A stretch of DNA of 64,000 nucleotides. It comes from Xylaria sp. FL1777. Taxonomy: Eukaryota > Ascomycota > Sordariomycetes > Xylariales > Xylariaceae. The notes under the pieces are model-generated. The model did no database searches. It was not told where the DNA came from and saw only the letters and a list, made by a program, of their open reading frames with translations. Positions 33,083 through 46,481 of this stretch are shown piece by piece (positions within the stretch are counted from its first letter, which is position 1; each line of letters opens with the position of its first letter). The stretch spans positions 43,398-107,397 of the forward strand of contig MU400647.1 in NCBI GenBank assembly GCA_022578965.1, written 5' to 3'. A program made the position numbers and the translations under genes.

Positions 33083-35685
33083 ATGTCTGACTCACCTCGG
33101 AACGGTGACCAAGGGGGGCCCTCCCAAGGGTCCGCCCAACCATCTCATCCGGGAGAGCCTGGTCGTTCTAACGGTACTCGTCATGATGGTGCAGATGGTG
33201 CAAATAGTGCTCGCGCTGGCGTCAGCGACAATCTCCGTGACGGACGGTTGGTCATGCCCTCTATTGAGATGGAAATAGAGGAGCCTAGAAATGCGCCTGC
33301 GACCCGGCCTGTGCATAGAAACGGTGTAAATAGAGAGAACGCCAACACTGAGGCTATGGAGACAGGTACTAAGGGTTTCGCTCCATACCGGCCCACAAAT
33401 GGAGACGGAGCAAATAGCGAGCATACAGATACCGAGGCCATGGAGACGGACACTAAGGATTTCGCTCCGTACTTCCCGCTGCCGACAACTCGTCATGAAA
33501 ATACTCCGGAGTCTAACACCGCTCCGCAGTTACCGACGACTCGCCATGAAAACACACCAGCCAGTGTTGGAAGTCGTGCTACCCCAAATGGCGGCAGGAC
33601 AAACGGTGGCAGCTCACCTGGTGTCTGGGAGGAAGCTGCATCCATCGCTTCTTCTCTTCTTTATGAGGAAGACTATGGTGGTGAAATTGATGATGATGCC
33701 AGTACAAACGGCAACTCACCTGGTGAATCGAATAGGGTTGCCAATGATGAGACTTCCAGCAGCACAAGTGGAACGAATGGCCCAAACGGCCCAGATGACC
33801 CAGATGACCCAGATGACCCAGATGACCCAGATGACCCAGATGACCCAGATGACCCAGATGACCCAGATGACCCAGATGACCCAGATGGCTCAGATGATCC
33901 AGATGATCCAGATGGCTCAAACGGCGCGAATGGCTCAAACGGCTCGAATGGCTCAAACGGCTCGAACGGCCCAAATGGCTCAGGCTCAAATGGCTCAGAC
34001 GGCGCGAGTGGTTCAGGTTCTCAGCATCCACCAAGTCAGGGAGGTTCCTCTGGTCAAGCTAGAGACGCAGGAAATAGAGATAATCCACCCCGAAATCAAA
34101 GCTCAGGTGCACCCTCAAGTTCAGGTTCTCGAGCTGAATCTCAGGGACAAAACCGTGCCAGAGGAAACGATTCACGTCATCACCAGGCTAGGCGTGATAT
34201 CTTACCTTCTAACGAAACATTTGATTGGAGCGCCGAGACCGGCCCTGCACTCTTGGGTGTCGGCCAGGGTAGTTCTGATTCTCAATCCGATGAACCAAGC
34301 CACCTTGACCCCGCGTTCCCAGCATATACATTATTGGGACAAGTGCCGTCAACATCTCGACATCCCGAGTCATTGTCACCTATGAATCCGATAGCACCGA
34401 ATTTCATACCGAACCGAGAGCAGCCGGCCATATCTCAGGAATTTACAGTACCCAAGTGGCAACCCGATGTTGAGGTTACAAACTGCCCAATATGTGACGT
34501 GCAATTCGGCATGTTCCTTAGAAGGCACCATTGCCGGTGAGCTATAAACCCCTATTTTTTCTCTTTGAGAAACAATGAAAGATGATCTCTGGACTAACAA
34601 ATGGTTACGGTAGTAAATGTGGAAGAGTAGTCTGTGATAGATGCTCCCCTCATCGCATCACCATTCCTCACCCCTACATCGTCCGACCACCCGGAGATCT
34701 CGGACCAGCTCCACAACATTTTTATCCTGGAGTTGAGCGACCGCATGTTGATTTCAGCACCATTGGAGGTGGTGAGCGAGTTCGGCTTTGCAATCCTTGT
34801 GTCCCTGACCCGAACACGACACCGCCTCAGGCTCAGCGCTCCCCCCGATCTATTATCGTAGATGGACGCTCGTCGCGTACGAGACTCCCAAGTAATTCAT
34901 TGGGCGACTACAGTACCGGTTCAAGACCACATCCACGCCATGCATCCCACGGTTACAATCCTACTAGAACCAGGAGTGCAACTACAGTCAGTACAACCCA
35001 AGACATTGATACACCCAACAACGACTATTAACATACTTTCTTATAGAATGCCGGGCAGGGTCAAACATACCTTAGCTTCATCCCTTACTCGTCCACCTCC
35101 GGCCAATACCCCCCACCCAATCCCACTTACTTTCAACCTCAACTGCCTCAGCGTCATGTGTCGGGTAGTAGGCTCCATTACCCCCCTCCAGCAGGGTATC
35201 TTGACAGGGCTCATGGTACTTGGTCCTCGGCCTCAGGGTCCTCCAGCCTGGACCGACCTCTACCTAGAACGCCAACGCCAGAACGGGAGATTCCTGAAGA
35301 AGATGCATGCCCTGTGTGTCATCGTGAGCTACCGTCTCGAGCCCTTACTAACTGTGAGGTTCTACGGGAAACTCATATTAATAATTGTATTACTTCACAT
35401 AGTAATTATGGAGGGAGTCGTGTTGCGGCTGCCACTGGGCCTGGAAATCATGGAACACCTCCCCCACGAACAACTCGAAGAACTAGAATGTTTCCGTACA
35501 TTGCAACAGAAAAGGACTGTGTCAATGATGCGGAATGCACAATCTGTCTTGAAGAGTTCAAAGTCGGTGATGAAATGGCACGGCTAGAATGTTTCTGCCG
35601 CTTCCATCGTTCATGTATCGACTCATGGTTTGTCAACCATCCTGGTCGATGCCCTATTCATCAGCATGACAGCTTTGGCTATTGA
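33083..35685 (+). CDS. FYVE and RING finger protein, Pib1-like E3 ubiquitin ligase
   Basis: Likely endosomal or vacuolar E3 ubiquitin ligase: a FYVE finger to bind phosphatidylinositol 3-phosphate and a C-terminal RING to recruit E2, as in yeast Pib1. Three exons, 33083-34536, 34614-34986 and 35047-35685, encode 821 residues with phases 2 and 0. The second intron uses donor GTCAGT. The FYVE domain (about 461-560) has WQPD, NCPIC, RRHHCRKCG, VCDRC and VRLCNPC. The RING (about 773-815) has CTICLEEF, LECFCRFHRSCIDSWF and a final CPIH in place of CPxC, as in ZNRF-type RINGs. Between them, residues about 697-724 form CPVC...HINNC, resembling a UBZ-type zinc finger. The first 440 residues are disordered, with an Asp/Pro-rich then Asn/Gly/Ser-rich repeat. 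I chose MSDSPRNGD as start since upstream in-frame codons are not ATG. Confidence 0.88.
33791..33880 (+). repeat. Ten perfect 9-bp coding units (Pro-Asp-Asp)
   Basis: Ten identical copies of CCAGATGAC in frame within the FYVE-RING gene, followed by diverged copies up to about 33917 and then an Asn-Gly-Ser repeat to about 34010. Perfect identity including silent sites indicates recent expansion. Confidence 0.92.
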
Positions 35686-38600
35686 AGAAGCTCATCTTGA
35701 TTCTCCTTTGTAAATTGGCATATAAGTCCTGGCTTTTGGAGGTCTGTTTGCATCAAAAGCATTTGGCACTTTGTGGTCTTTTCCTCTCAATCCTTGGGCA
35801 AGTCGCCCGTCTCGGTTATAGAGGTTCATATTATCTCTCCTCTCATTGCAAGGTTTATTTGTTTTTAGTCTCTAATTCATGCAGATTGGAGGCTTACGCA
35901 CAGTCACCGAACATAGGATCCTATCTCTTTGTTACCCTCGTCAAAAGGAAGACAGGCTGATCGCGAGGCCACGTTGGCGTTTATGGTTGGTTTATCCTAT
36001 ACTTACTACTTGTCTTTGCACTTGTGTGGTTGCATCATTCACAGTTTGCATTCAGGGGTTCAGAGCTGCATTCTAGCATGGCACGGTGTTGAGGTGTCAG
36101 TTCGAGAGCAAAGTCACGGGCGTCAGGCTGGTGTTTTATAAACTGCTTTCCCATAGCTACAAGATAGTTACCCTTAAGACTACCCATACACAAATCAGAA
36201 TCGATTCATATTGTACAGCAATACTCCCCACACAGGATAGCCTCGTAAGTGATACGCCCTTCATCAAATGAATACTGAACCACACACACCCCCCACCCTA
36301 GTGCAAAGTACAGTTGGCTGGGATATACGCATAGATAGATAGGTAGATAGTCATCCTAAAGGAAGGTGGGAAGTGATAGGTGGGATATTAAGTGAGTTGG
36401 TTAGATTTCTGACAACGCTATTGGTTTTCACTGGTCAGCTTATTTGGGAAGATGCTTGTCTTATGTGAAGTATTTGTCCCTGCCACTGGGAAAGGCTATT
36501 TTAGAAAGTGCCCCTGTACACTAAGCTCGCTAGCCGAACCCAACCCGTCGACGCATCTTGGCTACAGGAAACTCAGTTCACGAGACGAGACGGGATGGGG
36601 ATGGGATCAACGTGCTGCTGAGGTTGACATTGGCGGTGAAACGCGCTTTTTTTCTTTTTTTTTCTATTCTTTTATTCTCCCCCATCTTTGCTGTTTCTTT
36701 TGTTGGGGTATTGTTACTCTCTCTCTTACCCTGTAGGCATTTCTCTCTGCCTATTTCTCTTTGTTCGAGAGGGAGATTTGTAAGGGGAATGACAATACGA
36801 TGACACTCACTCCTCTGTCTGGTTGGTCGGTTGGCTGGCTGTTTGAGCTGGTTGGTTGGATGCCTATACCAAAAAATGATCTGACCACCACCAGCTTTAC
36901 ACGTATTGTATTGCTGCACTTACGTACAGTAGCCGCTGAGCCTGCTGACATAGAAAAAGACTCGGCGGGGCGGTGGAGGAGGGAGATATGTCTGGATATG
37001 GGTTTGACGATGTGTTTTCTGACGTGGGGGGACTTTAGTGTTAGGCAGGTAGGTAGTGTGTCCGCGACCTATGGGAATCCCATCATAACTCGACTAGGGA
37101 TCAGCAGCATTGATAGCTAGATAGATAGATACCTAGATGTAATTTTGGGGGCCGGATATCAATTTGTGTGCAATGCATGCACTGCACCTACCGGTATGCC
37201 GGAGTTGGTCGTACACACAGACAGACCCATATGCGAAATTCCCAACACCAAGGCTGGAGACGCAGGCGCGGTTAGGATAGAGAGCTGTTGGGGACCTGCT
37301 CTCGTGGCAGTGCTGTGGGAAGCAGTGTAGGTACGTATAGGTCTGGCGGATCTTGGGATTGTTTCATGCACTCGCAGATGGGGTTGTTTGTTTGATGACG
37401 ATCAACGGGGGAAAAAGATGTGTAAGTATGCACAGCACGGGGTCTAGGACTGGGCAAACACGGCCGAATAGTCAGTACGCAACACACACTCACCTGATGT
37501 CGTCGGTAGATACCGTGCCGTAGACTAGAGTATGTGCTAGAAGAAGTGTTTGTTTGACGATGGATTACCCTCGGACAGTGATATAGGTTTTACCATATAC
37601 GCCTGGGAAAAGATCGTCGAAGGGCGAGAAGAAGAGCGGGCGTAAGCACGAAGGGGAAGAGATCTGCTCGACATCGTGATGTCATAGTTATCCCGTCCCG
37701 TATCACACATGACAAGGTTTGTCTGAACAGGGGTCAAGGGAAATCCCGGCCGCTTTTGTCCTCTGCTCTACCCAGTGTCGTGTAGCGTTGTGGACGGCAT
37801 GGGCTGCGCTAGGTGTGATGTGCGCTTATGCTAGACATTTTCTGTCCTGTGTCCTGTTTAATAAACCAGCTCTGCCCCCCAGCCAGCCACTCCAGCCCCC
37901 GGTCCGGGGTTGCACGATGCGTCCCGGTCGATCGTTTTGAGCAAGTGGTGCTGCAGATCGCCTCGGTTGCCTTCAGCTGCTCTGCGAGGACGCTGGAGAC
38001 ACGATGAAGCAAGCGGTGCAACACCAATCCCTCTCCTGTAGGTACACACTCGGCGCTATCCACATAGTGGCAAGTATCTACCGCCTAATTCAACCTGCTG
38101 TAGTGTGTATACACTAAAGTAGGGAGAGGCTCTGCATGATACGATTGATATGCGAGTTACGGTGCGCGGTTTTCTTAACCAGGGTGAGGCTCTGCTAGAC
38201 GGATCCATATGGCATGATGATAATCGCCATCCGAAATGTTGTTGAAACTTTGCTAAGACCCTGGTATATAGCCCCCAAGTAATCCCCGAATATGTTGATC
38301 TGAGGTATAACGCTTTTATGGATAGTTGTAGTGTTTACCGCTGGTACATCTAGGTACTTTAAGGGGCTGGTGTCTTCTGAATACGTCACTCCGTCGATGA
38401 GCGACGTCTTCCAGTACCAGGTTTGACAGATTTTCAAGTGTCCTGACCAGATCAGCTCACTGACTAAGTTCCACGAGTGGAAAATTCTTGGGATTGCTAC
38501 CTTGTCAGCTGTAGATGATGACCTCAGTATTTATGAGTGTCCCAGACGAGAGCCAATCTACAATTCCGTAGGTATTGATCTTCAACTATCAAGCCGGCTT

Positions 38601-38880
38601 AAGCCGGTTGCCATGTTCTAGCCTAGATTATACTAGATAATTAGTAACAAGTACCTATGAGGATCATTAGACTACTTGTCGAGAACAAGCTGTAATAGTA
38701 GCCGGAGTTAAGAGACTTTGGTGAGCTAGTAAGACGCAGTAGTTGCAGAAAGGTAAGTCAACGGCTCTCAATGGGAGGTCATACGAAGTTCCAATTGCAT
38801 TCAACACCTCAATACCATTGTGTACCACACCGTACCCTCGAACCTTGTGAGGAGGCCTCGATCATGAAGGGGTGGTTCTG

Positions 38881-39300
38881 TAGCTGTCTCACCCGGAGGT
38901 GGTTTAAAGCTCCGATGTCATCTACTTTGATGATGCTAAATCTAAATCTGATCCGTCGGTCCCGCGGTCTCCGGTCGTTTATAATGGATAAATACCCTCG
39001 AGCTATACACAACCACAACGGTGAACAATTTTACCTAATAAGATTCATAACCGTTTCGCAGCTTCAGTACCGTCTATTTCGACGATGGCTGCTCTTCAAC
39101 GCCTTACATTTATGGGCTAAGCCCTACAAGGTCTATGCACGAACGATGAAATTACGCTGGATAACGTCGATGCTTAGGGGTAATTTGCCGACTGGTATCC
39201 GCTTGCTGTCACGATGTATCTGCTGCTAGGCGGGTGCCCCATTCCAGTATTTGTGGACATTCGCAGAACAGTCTACTATATTCTATCTATTTTTGGGTAA
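38881..39300 (+). pseudogene. Decayed coding remnant, family not recognised
   Basis: One plus-strand frame reads like protein for about 140 codons (for example SSDVIYFDDAKSKSD, LCTNDEITLDNVDA and DWYPLAVTMYLLLGGCPIP) but is broken by six stops inside it: four TAA, one TAG and one TGA. TAA and TAG are what C-to-T change at CAA and CAG would give, so RIP-like decay is plausible. I cannot name the parent gene. It could also be chance. Confidence 0.35.
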
Positions 39301-40216
39301 GCTTTGATAATTTATTATTAATGTAAAAGATGATGAAGGAGGAGTGGGAAGGACCGGAAAATATCAAAATGTGGTGAGCTATGATCCGAGTGTGTAGCGC
39401 TTCTGAGGGATTATAATCAATACTCATCTCCAATGAGGCACTGTAACCCTATCTGTTGTTTTAGCATATTTAATTCACCCTCCCGTTCATTTTTTCTACT
39501 TATAGCTCAGTATATCGAAAGATATCCGTTGCTGATATACAGCCGCGGGTCTACATTTTTCGATATCATCCAGCAAAGAGATTTAAAATCGATCGATACT
39601 TCATTTTATAGGGTTTAGACCGAAAAGTCCCATAAGAGGAAGAATCGCATGCATTTTAGGATATTCATTCCCTAAGTTTACGATCTCTATCAACAATAGA
39701 CAAGGGCGACGGGGTGAGCTCGTGGCTTCAATTAATTCCTCACAGATTTTAAAATCGCAGCAGGCGTTGGCGCTGGCGTGACGTGTAACCGCAGCTGATT
39801 GTCGATTACTCGATTTCAAAACGAAGCGCCGCTACGTATCAAGAACACTGAAGTGCGTTCAATGGTTCTAATTAGGTTTAGTAATCGTAGCTAGGAGCTT
39901 GAGAGAACTAAAGATGTCAGCCGGTTCAATGCTGAATGTGCACGTGCTGTCTTCTTTTGCCACATACCCTTTGAAAATTATCTTAGCTTGCGAGAGATGT
40001 AGGTTGACAACAATCTCATCTTACACCGCTTGCTGTTGTGAGATTGAGCTAAGAAATGTCGCCTAAAGCGGCAATTAAATTCAACTTCCGGGCAGTACTA
40101 AGAGAACCTTACCATATTTGAGATAGAGATAGTTAGTGTGTATGTACATATAAGGGCACACGCGCACTCGGAATATCATTGATAAAAATTACACTAGGTA
40201 ATAAGTAATATGAAGA

Positions 40217-40231
40217 GTCTTTCCGGCGGAA
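40217..40231. repeat. Second copy of the 15-bp GTCTTTCCGGCGGAA motif
   Basis: Identical to 8856-8870, and it keeps the TTCCG/CGGAA inner palindrome. The flanks do not obviously match the first copy. Confidence 0.7.
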
Positions 40232-43200
40232 GGAAAAACAGGCATTGTAGCCGATCAGGTCAAATAAACCTAATTAGCCATGAGCAGCAAACAAGGTCAT
40301 CTTGGACAGGAGAAGCATTGTGGGATACACGTAAGTCGATGGATAGGTAGTGCAAACAGGAAACGGTCCTGGCGCCGGAACGGATATACGTACATTATAG
40401 ACCAGGGGGTGCAACGCCACCCACGCCATAGTGGTTGTTGACCATGTCCCCTGGACCAGCCACCACCTATTTGCATCTTACATGTAGGTATCTTCCCCAG
40501 TCAGAAACGGGTGGCCCACACGTTTTTCCACAAGACCCTGTATCGCTCGATGCCGTCATTGTGGCTGGACCCATGACACATCTCACCGAATTCTCTCGCT
40601 CGGGCATCAGTTCGTGATGGTATTTCCACCTTTCCGTAGCTCTGCTATGACATTATTGTGGTCTAGTAATAACAATGATTAGCTAGAAGAATAGTAGTAT
40701 AGAAGAATTTCATAGCGCCGATTATTTTTAGGATTGTGCATCTGCGGAACCAGGGCGGCTCGTGCGATCCCAGATATTATGACCTCCTGAGAATTTGCCT
40801 AGGATGGCAAGTCGGGCGGATAACTTCGGAAATGCTGACTGGGGAACTCCCACTTGGCGACGTGCGCGGGACAGAATCGCGGGACTTCACTTGTGATCCT
40901 CTACACCTAGGACGCTCGCCCGCCAGGCTTTGCCAGTCAAACTGCGGCAACTTTAGAAGATCGACATTTCGCTGGAGGCCGATGAAATTTTTTTCCCCCT
41001 TGGGGTTGACGTTATACAATGTAGGTCATCAAGGCAAGGTCAAGGCCTCAGATGTCGCAGGTCAGCAGTACTCATACTTGTAATGTCAATTGCCAATAAT
41101 TATTATGCATGTTGCTGCTGACACGATCGGCTGGCGGCGTCAAGGTTATCAAACTGTCTAAGATTTGTGGACCGACAGAGACATTGCTGGTATTACATGA
41201 TGTCATTGAGGTCCCTGAAAATGAGACACGAAGGCCGTAGACGATGGGGAGACACGGATAGACATCGCCATGAAACGGACCATGGTCAGAACATAGTCAC
41301 AGGAGAGGCTGAACAAAAGAGCATCGACACGCGAAACGGGAGGCAGACCAGCTCGGCAAGGCGGATGGGACAGAGAGCTGACACACAAGATGAAAGGAGG
41401 GCTGTCCTGTAGCGTTTCATATAGCACGGTGAGTAAGGAGACGAAGCCGAAGATGGACAAAGGCAAAGACTGGTGCAGCTGGAATTTGTGATTGGCGAAG
41501 TGGTAGCACAAGATTAGCGCAGATCACCACTCATGACATCACCCCGTCGCTTGCGCTAGTTGGCGCCGGTTTTGTTCTTGGTGGGGTCAATACCATGTGT
41601 TTTTACCTATTACAGACTACCTACAGTACAGTACTACCTGGCCTACCTGGGTACTTACCGAGGTAGCTTACTTAGGTACCCGCTAGGTATCCAGGGGAAT
41701 ACCTATCCTATTACGTAGGTAGGTACCGGCGGCATGCTAGGTACATGTATGGAGGCAACTACTCGTTTCTGGAGGCCATTGCAATTCGTACTGTGTACCA
41801 ATCACAATTCAGAGTACGTGTACCTGCCAGCGAGCATAGTGAAGTGACAAAAAAAAAAGATGGACCCTAAGGGTCTCAGGGTCCCCTTTCCCATAAAGGG
41901 CCACAGCAATACGACAGCTGTCGGGTGATATTGCCCATCATTCCATTCCTGTAACCTATCGGTATTTTAGATTGTTGGAGTTAAATACCATACTCAAGTA
42001 CCTACACTACCTGGCCGCCTACGCATACCTACCAACAGTAAGTATTTTCTATACTACCTACCTACTATACCTAATAGAGGGAAGGGGAAAAAAGACCAAA
42101 GAAAAAAAAATAAAAACGGCGCTATTGATTAACATTTTGCTCGGCCAACGAAAGACCACAACTTCTACATGATGGAATGCCCTCCGCAGATCAAAAGGTG
42201 AGATCATTGGAGGGCTCAGAAACTTGGTCATATCTCATCATTGTCATCAATGCATTAACTACCTACTCATACTCATACTGCGTATGTATGCCTATACTGC
42301 GTACTACGGAGAGTACTGCGTACTGTCAAGCTATCATACATACTGCTAGGACAGGGTCCGGGAGGCAAACACACATTACATTGCCTGATTGCCTGCCTAT
42401 CGTCAGAGCTATCGTCAGTGCTGTCGTCATTGTGTCGGTGGGCATCTTCGGCCCTCTGCCATCGACTTCTCTCGGATCCTCGGTCGGGAACTGCCATGTG
42501 CACCATTGCCAGGCACATGCTTTGATTATGCACGGCTCGCCTCAAGATTCCCGGCTATTCCTCCAGGATCTGTCTTATCATGCTGCCGTTTTACATGTCA
42601 TGTACACTACACAGCGTACCGGCTTGAAGTGCATACAGTCCCGTCGCCGCAGTCCAAGTAAAATTCAGGGTCCTTTCCCCTCCCCTTTCCTCGTGTCAGA
42701 CGTGTACCCAAACTACATGAACCCCTGCTTTCGCTATCTCTCATGGCATTGGCGAGGACGGAGGTCTGCTCGAGCGTCCCCTCCTTCTTTTTCTTCCTGC
42801 AGCCTTCTACCAATGGCCCACCCGGCTGCAAGTCTGCAACTGATCACGCGCCAGAAACATCGTGGAACGCTCGAACAGCTCGCAATGGATCAGTTGACCC
42901 GTGTACTAATCCTTATCAATCGACATGCTAGGTAGTATTACATTTGCTTCCGCTGCCACCTCTACTAGGTATGCGTAGTATATTTCACTTCAGCCTTAAT
43001 GTAACGCCGGAGATGGTGATATTTTTGGACCGATTTAATTGCTGCTTGCTTTCACTGTTCATCAACGTCTCTCGCCGAACACTGATGTTACACTACACTC
43101 GATGTCCTTGCGCTACAACCAATCAAGAGGGGAGGTTAGCCCGTTGCAACGGCATCTTTCCGGGTTAAGTCCAGTGCTTCGTCTTCCCCAACTCGGTCAA

Positions 43201-45417
43201 GTCATCGGTCGAGGGTCACCGAGGTTATTTGTTGTTCTTCCTGCATCTCGTTGCTGGATTCAACCCGCTCGCTGCTCTAGGCAGCCAAGGCATATGATGT
43301 CCAGATAGAAGATCACGATAGGCTTACAAGCTATCGGAAAGACATCCACTCGTCTCATACCAATCACTTCTCTCTCCCTGCCATTTTCAACTAGAGGCTC
43401 TAGTGGGGTGAGGCGGGTTCTGAACGGGGTTTCCTTGAAGGCTGGCGCCCAAACTTCTCTACCCGATGGAGATGATGGAGATATCCATTCCACACACTAC
43501 ACTGCGCAGGATTTATAGCAGTTGTACACTAAGTAGCGTAGAGTACAGTAGATAGTGTCTATTACGGCGTACTGCTGGCGTGGTATCGTAGCTAGTATTC
43601 CCCATACAAGGGGTCCCATCTTACTTATCGAAAAGGCCATTCATTGGTCTTCGCTGGTACAATGTGTACGCATATATACTACAACGGAGTATTGATCTAA
43701 GCACTGATCGACACTTGTGACGATGGGGAACATTCATTCTGTTCCGCGAAAATTAGCGCTGAACCAGCTCATTATTTTACCTAATCCAATGCATTCCCGG
43801 CCAAATGAGAAAATTAGACAGAGCAGTATCGGCCATGCTGAGGTAGATCCTCAATTATCATCAGCACATATTCTCATAAAATATAGGTAGTTCCAATTAT
43901 GGTCCATACCTACAGTATATTACTTAGCACATACTTGAGTTTGTAGTTCCTCTCACAGGCTAAATTAGCGGACTGCCTACATCAGACACTCGCATCAGAC
44001 TCGTGTCAGAAAACTAGACACTGCTTTCAAAGATCGTCAAGTAGACAAGCAGAGGTGCTTCTTTTGGCTGTGTAGTTATCTACCATGTACCGGTACACTT
44101 CAATAGTGTAGTTCGTGACTTCTGTATTATAGTATAATAAAAAAGAGCAACGAGGTATCAAGGGGTATCTGCAAAAACGTGGTTAACCAATCCCAGACAA
44201 GCAGGTGTCTGGAGAACAGACTTCCTCATTGTCCCAACTCCGCTATTTCTACCCACTGAGAGGAGGGGAAAATGACCGAATGACCTGCCGCTAGCCCGTT
44301 CATGGAGATTGGCATGTACTAGGTTAGTAGCGAAACCATTCAGACAGTGTATGCGTACTACAGACAGTGTACTATACACTATGAATTACTTACCTAAGTA
44401 GGTAGTGTGTAGTCCCTAGAAAATAATGCTCTGAAAAGTTATCTTTTTTGTGCCTAATATTATCATTACCTAGGTATTATGAATCTCCATACATTACTGC
44501 TACGTATATAGTGTACGCTAAATACGCTACGGTGTCTTTTGTACTGTACCAGTTGGCGATCCCACCAGAATGTCTGAGTTCCAGGTATCTAACATCATAT
44601 AGCAGCACTACCAGCGGTATACCTAGGTAGCTACAGTGGTGTTGCATACTGCCAGTGTATCATACCTACCCAACTGCGGAGTTTTCTCGTCGTTTGCATC
44701 TGTTGGGTCACTCATCGGCTGCACTGTAAGTACTCGAGAGTACATAGGTACCTTATCGTTAGCGTGGGTAGGTACTCGACAAAGTACTTATCTATGGTGA
44801 AGTACATGTGTTCAGTCCCGAAGTGACGTACCCAATCCCCTTGCTCTGTGTCTTGCACCTTGTACCCTGCACCCTGGTGTCTTTCTCTTTTGCTATCTGC
44901 TCCTAGTACATACGTACATACACTAGGTACACGACGGCATACGGCACGCGGCAAACGTTGCTCAATGCTGTTCATGGAACACCTTTCGTGCCGATCGACA
45001 TGATGGGACCCACGCGAGTTTCTACCCACGCAATCACCTGTAGTGTACTGTTCTGTTCCCGTTGGCCAAGCACCACGACAAGTACCTACAGCAGGCACAT
45101 GCATAGGTAGCTACAGTACTCCCACCCACTTACATACATGTACTATACCTAGGTACATCCAATCTGCTTGCAGTAGTGCAGTGACGCTGTTCCAAGTTCA
45201 GTGGCCAATTACTGACCCGGTCTACGCGACAGGCTGCCCGAAGCGCTCTTCCTGCTGTAGATACCTAGGTACCTACCTACCTTACACAGAGGACGCAGAG
45301 GTATGTACCTAAGTAGGTACCATCGTAAGCCTCTCTCCCTCTCCCTCGCCTGCTCTCTCGGACGGCGACTACCTACCTAACCACCTAACCTCTATCTTCA
45401 CCACACTCCATCCAAGC

Positions 45418-45455
45418 TCACTGTTCACTCACTGCTCACTGCTCACTGCTCACCA
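45418..45455. repeat. 7-bp tandem repeat (TCACTGC)
   Basis: About five imperfect copies of a 7-base unit in the region upstream of the SCOCO gene. Confidence 0.65.
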
Positions 45456-46481
45456 TACGTAGTAGTAGTGTATATACATACCACCACACACTCCAACGAT
45501 ACCTACCGTACCTCCATACCCTACACACTCCATACCTAGGTACTTTGTACATGCATTCTCGTTGCTTCTGGTAGTACATGCGAATATATACAGTACCAGG
45601 CCTACTGTACGCTGACTACCACCACGGTCCCTACCGGCTCCCGATCCCCATCACCGCCTCTTGTTGTTGCTCTTCGCCCTTCCACTACCACGTCCCCAGT
45701 ACCTCGTCCGCGTGAGCTTAGACTGGCGATCACTTCAACCCAAGCTGTCCTCTGGTCCAGTGGTCGTCAGCACCTACTTTTGCAGCTGTCCCCGCCCGAG
45801 CCCCTCCCAGTTGCCTGCTTTGCCTGCCTGCCTGCGCTGCGCTGCTGGTCCTTTGGCCGACGCCCTTTGCGACCAATCCTAAAACCTTTTTTTCCCTCCT
45901 CGTTGTCGTAGCCCCGGAATCCGCTGCTCCTTTGCTACCACCACACTGCCAGCTCCTCTACCATTGTTCGCCTCTATTTGGTCTCTCTCTTTGGTCTCTT
46001 TCTCCTCCCCCTCTCCCCAGCCACACGACCACCTTCCACTCGCCTCGTCGACGCCAGGAGCATAGCAACATCTGCGCTATATCTCTCCTCGCGTGTCTCC
46101 AGCTCTTTGTAGAGACGACGCGAACGAATGCATGCTATCTGTGGAAGTGAACCTAACCTACCGTCGCATTGATTGTTCACCACTGGTGGTCTCCGTCTCC
46201 TGCTGGACCTACACCGAATTTCGTTTCCTCGAGTAGATTCGCTACCGTTCCCCACCCGTCCGTTGAGTGGTTGGGGAAAGGGCTCTATGGTGACGGGACA
46301 TAGCAATTCATACACCGATCTATCATCTCAGCGCTTGAAGTAGTTGTCACTGCGGTTTTTGTCCTCGTTCTCGAGGTGCTCGATCAGCCGTAGCACTGGC
46401 TTCCAAAACCACTCTTGTAACAATTGGAGAAGGTTGTTGGGTTCTTGGTCGCTATACTATAACAACAATACACGAAGCACA

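Larger units (their letters stand above)
35686..46481. other. 10.8-kb gene-poor stretch
   Basis: No supported intact gene in almost 11 kb, against roughly one gene per 2-3 kb in the gene-dense parts. Even the longest frame (252 codons at 42177-42935) has no domain and looks spurious. The stretch is dense in TACCTA/TAGGTA/CCTAGG motifs, notably 41620-41745, 42000-42075 and 44390-45580, and holds a decayed coding remnant at about 38881-39300. The last kilobase is pyrimidine-rich and is probably the promoter and leader of the SCOCO gene. Confidence 0.5.

Noticed and set aside
33399..34385. 328-codon frame with long Met-Thr-Gln repeats
   Set aside because: It is the 9-bp minisatellite of the FYVE-RING gene read in another frame.
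25432..35685. A biosynthetic or resistance cluster formed by the ABC transporter, esterase and ligase genes
   Set aside because: No backbone synthase, tailoring enzyme or pathway regulator is present, and the spacing is that of ordinary neighbours.
38771..39229. 152-codon plus-strand frame in the remnant region
   Set aside because: Its composition is unlike protein. A different frame of the same strand carries the protein-like but stop-broken signal.
42177..42935. 252-codon open frame on the plus strand
   Set aside because: No domain, Cys/Ser/Thr-rich random-looking composition and overlap with repeated TACTGCGTA motifs. It is probably a chance frame in the gene-poor stretch.
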